Positions 13,130 to 16,844 of a DNA stretch of 16,844 nt are shown here, piece after piece (positions within the stretch are counted from its first letter, which is position 1; each line of letters opens with the position of its first letter). The notes below the pieces were generated by a model. That model did not search any database. It saw only the letters and a program-made list of their open reading frames with translations, and was not told where the DNA came from. The DNA is from CAZWKI01 sp964634645 (GTDB taxonomy: Bacteria; Patescibacteriota; Patescibacteriia; UBA1558; S5-K13): contig CAZWKI010000024.1 of assembly GCA_964634645.1 (NCBI GenBank), positions 1 to 16,844 of the forward strand, read 5' to 3'. A program made the translations under genes and the position numbers.

Positions 13130-15139
13130 ATGCCAAAGAGAAAAAATATATTAGAACTGTCAAAACAAAAGCCAAATTTAAGCGTTGGTGTTAATGTTAG
13201 TAAAATTGAGAAAATAAAAAAGAAAAAAAATCACGAAGTGAAACCTAGAATACCCATCAAAAAAAAGATAGAGAGCGTAAGAGACTATGACGGATCAAGA
13301 GTAAGTTTTACTAAGGACATTTATAATATTTGGAAAAACAATAAAAATTTTGATAGTTTTGAAAAAACACCTAAAAAAAGAAGCGGTAATCTTAGCTCTT
13401 TTTTGATTTTTATTTCTATATTTGCTGCCATATTTATATATATTGTATATTGGAATAATACTAGAGATGTGAAGGGAGAAGGTGTTGTATTGGAAATAAG
13501 GGGAGATGACGAATTTGTGTCTGGAAAAGAAGTAAAATTTACAATTAAATATCAAAATAAACAAAATATAAAGATTAAGAATTTGGAATTAAGAATCAAT
13601 TATCCGAAAGATTTTTATTACATATCCTCAGAACCAAGTGCTTCTACCCTATCAATGAATGTTTGGAAATTAGAAGATTTAAGAGCTGGAGGATCAGCCA
13701 AAATTGAATTGGTGGGACAAATTATTGGAAACATTGGAGATGAAATAAGTTTGGATGCCGTATTATCATATGAACAGGCAAATTTTAGCTCTGTTTTAGA
13801 AGCGAAAATCTCTAAGAATCTAAAAATTGAAAGCTCTATGGTCGATTTTCTATTTGAAGGGCCAGATGAGGTGAGTGGTAACGATAGAGTAACCTATCAA
13901 ATGAAATATAAGAATATTTCTGATTCGGAGATTAATAATTTTAGAATAAAATTAGAATATCCAGAAAATTTTATTCCAATAGAAACAAATATTAATACAG
14001 AATCAGAATTTAAAAATATTTGGATTATAGATAATCTTAAAAAGGGAGAAGAGGGCCTTGTTTCTGTTACGGGGCTTTTTGATGCAGAGGTTACAACATC
14101 CTCAACACTCAAAGCTTTACTTGAAATTAGATCGCTTGCCTATGATGAGTCAAATGTTTTTTCTCAAGGTCAAAATTTGAATTGGTATAAATACAAAGAA
14201 ATAAGCAAAGAGATAAAAATGAAAAAAATGTCTGCAAATTTGAAACTATCTATCAATAATCAAATTACAGATTCTACGTTAAATTGGGAGGATGAATTAA
14301 ACTATCAAATAAGTTATAAAAATACAAGCGAAACGCCACTTGAAAACGTTGTAATTAAAGCGTTTTTGGATTCAAATTATTTTGATTTAGAAACAATAGA
14401 AGACAATTATAAAGGAATTGTTGATGAAAACAAACAGATAATAATTTGGGACAAAGAATCTATTGCTTCTCTTGCTAAAATTAATACAGAACAAGAGGGA
14501 AGAATAAATTTCAAAATAAAACTTTTACCATTTAAAGATAGTTTTATTTCCAAAAATAATTATTTTGCAACTTCAAGTATTGTGCTTTCTTATGGAAACA
14601 CTTCAAATGAACAATCAAAAAATCAAATAGAGTCTAACATGATAGTAGATAAAATTAATTCTTTTGTTGATTTTTCTGTTTCTTCAAGATATTATGATGA
14701 TTCTGGCAATGCTGTTGGTTCTGGTCCAATTCCTCCTATTGTTGGAGAATCAACAAGTTATGAGATTTTATGGAAAGCAATATCAAAAACAAGCAATCTA
14801 ATTGATGTAGACGTAAAAACAAATTTACCAGAGAACGTCGATTGGGGAGGGGGTTTTGCGGATTCAGGTCAGGAAATATCTTTCAATGAAAGCACAAGAC
14901 AGGTTATTTGGCATATTGATAATTTGGAAAAAAACAAAGAAATTACGGTCAGGTTTGTCGTTACAGTTAATCCAGAAAAAAAAGATGAAGGAAAGTTCAT
15001 GACACTAAATAATGCGATATTATTTTCCGCAACAGACGAGTATTCTAATGGAAGAATTAATTTGAGCAAAGATTCACTTACAACTGAGTGCATTGGAGAT
15101 AAGAAGGCGTCTGGAAAAGGCAAGGTAATAGATTTGTAA
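13130..15139 (+). CDS. Large single-pass surface protein with four Ig-like/DUF11-type repeats
   Basis: This 669-residue protein has a long basic cytoplasmic N-terminus (1-85, with Lys runs at 28-33 and 44-46), one membrane helix (about 88-108) and an extracytoplasmic array of four beta-sandwich units, roughly 119-225, 236-345, 368-490 and 512-645. Each has the pattern of an aromatic strand Y-x-I/M-x-Y-K-N, then a hydrophobic L-x-Y-P-x-x-F or equivalent, then a W-x-I-D-N-L element (VWKLEDL, IWIIDNL, IWDKESI, IWHIDNL). This recalls DUF11/conserved-repeat surface proteins. No enzyme motif and no sorting signal are seen; the only Cys is near the end (653). It probably serves envelope architecture or adhesion. 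Close spacing suggests co-transcription with recO, with no functional link implied. Confidence 0.75.
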   Translation: MPKRKNILELSKQKPNLSVGVNVSKIEKIKKKKNHEVKPRIPIKKKIESVRDYDGSRVSFTKDIYNIWKNNKNFDSFEKTPKKRSGNLSSFLIFISIFAAIFIYIVYWNNTRDVKGEGVVLEIRGDDEFVSGKEVKFTIKYQNKQNIKIKNLELRINYPKDFYYISSEPSASTLSMNVWKLEDLRAGGSAKIELVGQIIGNIGDEISLDAVLSYEQANFSSVLEAKISKNLKIESSMVDFLFEGPDEVSGNDRVTYQMKYKNISDSEINNFRIKLEYPENFIPIETNINTESEFKNIWIIDNLKKGEEGLVSVTGLFDAEVTTSSTLKALLEIRSLAYDESNVFSQGQNLNWYKYKEISKEIKMKKMSANLKLSINNQITDSTLNWEDELNYQISYKNTSETPLENVVIKAFLDSNYFDLETIEDNYKGIVDENKQIIIWDKESIASLAKINTEQEGRINFKIKLLPFKDSFISKNNYFATSSIVLSYGNTSNEQSKNQIESNMIVDKINSFVDFSVSSRYYDDSGNAVGSGPIPPIVGESTSYEILWKAISKTSNLIDVDVKTNLPENVDWGGGFADSGQEISFNESTRQVIWHIDNLEKNKEITVRFVVTVNPEKKDEGKFMTLNNAILFSATDEYSNGRINLSKDSLTTECIGDKKASGKGKVIDL

Positions 15140-15147
15140 TTAGATTT

Positions 15148-15167
15148 CCTGCCTACCGGCAGGCAGG
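15148..15167. repeat. GC-rich palindromic repeat, copy 2, before tgt
   Basis: CCTGCCT (15148-15154) pairs with AGGCAGG (15161-15167) around loop ACCGGC. Bases 15148-15163 are the exact reverse complement of 9136-9151. It lies nine bases after the surface-protein stop codon and may also work as a hairpin at the 3' end of that mRNA. Confidence 0.8.
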
Positions 15168-15203
15168 CGGTTTTCAGATTTTAGATTTTAGGAATTATTT
15201 TAA

Positions 15204-15209
15204 TACAAT
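15204..15209 (+). promoter_or_regulatory. Candidate -10 box immediately before tgt
   Basis: TACAAT ends seven bases before the tgt ATG, with no SD between. If functional it would yield a leaderless mRNA. No -35 is visible, so tgt could instead be read from the recO transcript. Confidence 0.28.
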
Positions 15210-15216
15210 AAATACA

Positions 15217-16317
15217 ATGTTTAAGATTATAAAAAAATCAAAAAAATCTTTTGCAAGATTGGGAATTTTAAAAACAAAATCAGGTGTAATAAATACGCCT
15301 GTTTTTATGCCAATAGCAACAAGAGGAGTTATTAAATCTCTTGATTATAAAGATATAGAAAAATTAAATCCAGAAATTATTTTGGGAAATACATATCATT
15401 TATATCTAAAACCAGGATTAAAAGTTATACAAAAGTTTTCTTCAATAGGAAATTTTATGAATTACAAAAAGTCCATTCTTACTGATTCGGGTGGTTTTCA
15501 GGTTTTTTCACTTTCAAAAATAAGAAAAATTAGTAAAAACGGAGTTGAATTTCAATCAACTTATGACGGATCAAAGCATTTTTTTACTCCAAATAGCGTT
15601 ATGAAAACTCAGTATATTTTAGATTCTGATATTCAAATGGTTTTGGATGTTTGCTTGGATTCAAAGTCTTCGAATAAAAAAATAGAAGAAGCACTCAAAA
15701 TTACAACTTTATGGGCAAAAAAATGTAAAGAGGCAAAGAAAAAAATAGACAAAAAAAACAAAAATTTACTTTTTGGAATTGTTCAGGGGGGATTAAATAA
15801 AGACTTAAGAATAAAAAGCTTAGAGGACTTGATAAAAATTGGATTTGATGGTTATGCAATTGGAGGTCTTGCAGTCGGAGAGACAAACGAAGAAATGTAT
15901 GAAGTTTTAGAATTTCTAAAAGACAAAATGCCCATAGATAAACCTAGATATCTTATGGGAGTAGGATATCCAGAAAACATTATTAGTGCTGTAAAAAATG
16001 GAATTGATATGTTTGACTGTGTCATTCCGACAAGAGAAGCAAGACATGGAAGAATGTATTTTTTCAATAATTTAACTTTAAAAAGTAAATTTTACAAAAC
16101 AATAAATATCACAAATGCAAAGTTTGCAAATTATAAATCAGCCATAAATAAAGATTCAAACATTGAAGAGTTAAGGATTTATTCAAAAGCATATTTGCAT
16201 CATTTATTTAAAGTTGGCGATGTATTGGCTCTTCGTTTGGCAACGCTTAATAATATTGAATTTTACTTGGATTTCATGAAACAAATAAGAGAAAATATTA
16301 AAAAAGGAACTTTTTAG
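15217..16317 (+). CDS. tgt: tRNA-guanine(34) transglycosylase (Tgt), zinc site missing
   Basis: Tgt exchanges G34 of GUN anticodons (Asp, Asn, His, Tyr) for a queuosine precursor or queuine. The TIM-barrel motifs are intact: GNTYHLYLKPG (57-67), DSGGFQVFSLS (90-100, general-acid/base D90), GIVQGG (187-192), GGLAVGE (216-222) and MFDCVIPTREARHGR (265-279, nucleophile D267). The usual 366-residue length and the colinear C-terminus (RIYSKAYLHHL, 320-330) argue against a truncation. However, the C-x-C-x2-C ligands are replaced by S314, I316 and L319, and the fourth ligand, His333 in Escherichia coli, by N345. The R-N-A-R-N-G motif reads R-E-A-R-H-G. The start ATG has no SD. A UGU-containing tRNA-Asp substrate is encoded in this window. 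Confidence 0.92.
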   Translation: MFKIIKKSKKSFARLGILKTKSGVINTPVFMPIATRGVIKSLDYKDIEKLNPEIILGNTYHLYLKPGLKVIQKFSSIGNFMNYKKSILTDSGGFQVFSLSKIRKISKNGVEFQSTYDGSKHFFTPNSVMKTQYILDSDIQMVLDVCLDSKSSNKKIEEALKITTLWAKKCKEAKKKIDKKNKNLLFGIVQGGLNKDLRIKSLEDLIKIGFDGYAIGGLAVGETNEEMYEVLEFLKDKMPIDKPRYLMGVGYPENIISAVKNGIDMFDCVIPTREARHGRMYFFNNLTLKSKFYKTINITNAKFANYKSAINKDSNIEELRIYSKAYLHHLFKVGDVLALRLATLNNIEFYLDFMKQIRENIKKGTF

Positions 16318-16323
16318 ATTTAC

Positions 16324-16351
16324 TTGACATAAGTATTGTTTGAAGTAAGAT
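16324..16351 (+). promoter_or_regulatory. Promoter for the 16387 gene
   Basis: A perfect TTGACA (16324-16329), starting seven bases after the tgt stop codon, is followed after 16 bases by TAAGAT (16346-16351, four of six matches). Leader length would be about 29 bases. Confidence 0.55.
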
Positions 16352-16373
16352 ATAAGAAATAACAACTTATTTA

Positions 16374-16382
16374 GGGGGGGGG
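16374..16382 (+). promoter_or_regulatory. Homopolymeric G9 Shine-Dalgarno tract
   Basis: Nine consecutive G bases, preceded by A, end four bases before the ATG at 16387. The tract can pair with the CCUCC anti-SD in several registers. It is the longest G run in the window. Confidence 0.7.
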
Positions 16383-16386
16383 AAAC

Positions 16387-16755
16387 ATGAGAATTTATGT
16401 ATTGGATTTATTTGGACAATACTACAATCCAGCAAAAGAATATGAACACAATGCTGACTACAAAGAAAGATTAAGAGAGGCTTTTACGGGAGTTTTTAAA
16501 AATCATTTTCACAATAAGTCTCTTAATCCAGCTATGTGCACATTAAATCTTTGTTTACCAGAATCTTCATCATTTGAATTAGAAGCCAACAATTTGATTG
16601 TTCATTTTGAAAATAATAATGGTTTTCTTGAAATTCAAGATATAAAAAACAAAGAAAACAATGAAATTATTGAGGTTAATGAAGATAGTGTTGTAGAAAT
16701 TTACAAAGCACTGATTCAAATGGCCCGAGATCATAAATTGAAAATTGAGCATTAA
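16387..16755 (+). CDS. Unknown soluble protein (122 aa) with strong translation signals
   Basis: I do not recognise this family. It starts MRIYVLDLFGQYYNP and is acidic to neutral, with no signal peptide or membrane helix. Residues 15-38 look helical (EYEHNADYKERLREAFTGVF), 45-80 are beta-rich and hold both cysteines (C51 and C56, in MCTLNLC), and 100-120 form a C-terminal helix (EDSVVEIYKALIQMARDHK). The spacing C-x4-C is not a known metal motif that I can name. It has its own TTGACA promoter, a poly-G SD and a perfect terminator, so it is an independent unit. Its signal set resembles that of the unknown gene at 2079. Confidence 0.7.
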   Translation: MRIYVLDLFGQYYNPAKEYEHNADYKERLREAFTGVFKNHFHNKSLNPAMCTLNLCLPESSSFELEANNLIVHFENNNGFLEIQDIKNKENNEIIEVNEDSVVEIYKALIQMARDHKLKIEH

Positions 16756-16783
16756 TACGTCACAACAAAGTGACGTATTTTTT
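16754..16783 (+). terminator. Perfect intrinsic terminator after the 16387 gene
   Basis: A 10-bp perfect stem (AATACGTCAC 16754-16763 with GTGACGTATT 16770-16779) has loop AACAAA and six T at 16778-16783. The stem begins within the TAA stop codon, so transcription ends right behind the gene. The remaining 60 bases to the window end show nothing I can support. Confidence 0.88.
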
Positions 16784-16844
16784 ATTATCCGTTTTCTATC
16801 CAATAGCTTGGCAACACTTAGTAACTATTTGACTGGGTGTTTTT

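Noticed and set aside
9135..15167. CRISPR array from the GC-rich repeats
   Set aside because: There are only two copies, in opposite orientation and 6 kb apart, with no spacer series and no cas gene.
1..16844. TGA read as glycine or tryptophan
   Set aside because: All recognised proteins reach normal length without in-frame TGA, so there is no positive evidence for recoding here.
16784..16844. Start of another gene or a second terminator at the right edge
   Set aside because: A weak AACAC/GTGTT pairing with a long loop is all that is visible and the sequence ends at once.

Overview
The window is an AT-rich, gene-dense chromosomal segment. Several traits suggest a small-genome bacterium of the Candidate Phyla Radiation (Patescibacteria, Parcubacteria-like): few Shine-Dalgarno (SD) sequences, short housekeeping proteins, uncharacterised single-pass surface proteins, and GC-rich palindromic repeats. 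This placement is inference from gene style and was not tested by phylogeny. No phage, IS element, CRISPR array or toxin module was found.

Layout, left to right. 1-1860 is the 3' part of a secreted beta-propeller/Ig-like surface protein. 2079-2498 is an unknown protein with its own promoter, a strong SD and near-identical terminators on both sides. 2589-3494 is a D,D-carboxypeptidase/PBP-type serine hydrolase. 3577-8545, on the minus strand, is a four-gene MacAB-like export operon: long adaptor, ATPase and two different permeases. 8606-9954, minus strand, is the infC-rpmI-rplT translation operon with a tRNA-Asp(GUC) at its end. 10181-11093, minus strand, is the trans-translation pair smpB and ssrA (tmRNA). 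Further right on the plus strand are a membrane-anchored protein of unknown function, a MerR-type helix-turn-helix protein followed by a 50-codon small ORF, recO, a large multi-Ig surface protein, tgt, and an unknown 122-residue protein with a nine-G SD.

The most unusual observations are these. (1) Tgt lacks all four zinc ligands although its catalytic residues are kept. (2) The tmRNA has lost the canonical T-loop and the D-loop GG pair together, while acceptor, P2, PK1-like and H5-like helices remain, and it appears to encode a long tag ending PAIA. (3) infC has no ATG/GTG/TTG start compatible with its conserved N-terminus, implying AUU or AUA initiation. (4) The tRNA-Asp is framed by a 13-bp inverted repeat that would form a leader-trailer helix. 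(5) Three hairpin/palindrome repeat families recur between genes. (6) None of the 18 genes ends in TGA.

Functionally, the centre of the window is translation (IF3, L35, L20, tRNA-Asp, tmRNA/SmpB, Tgt) and the flanks are envelope and export functions. The Tgt substrate triplet U33-G34-U35 is present in the tRNA-Asp encoded here.
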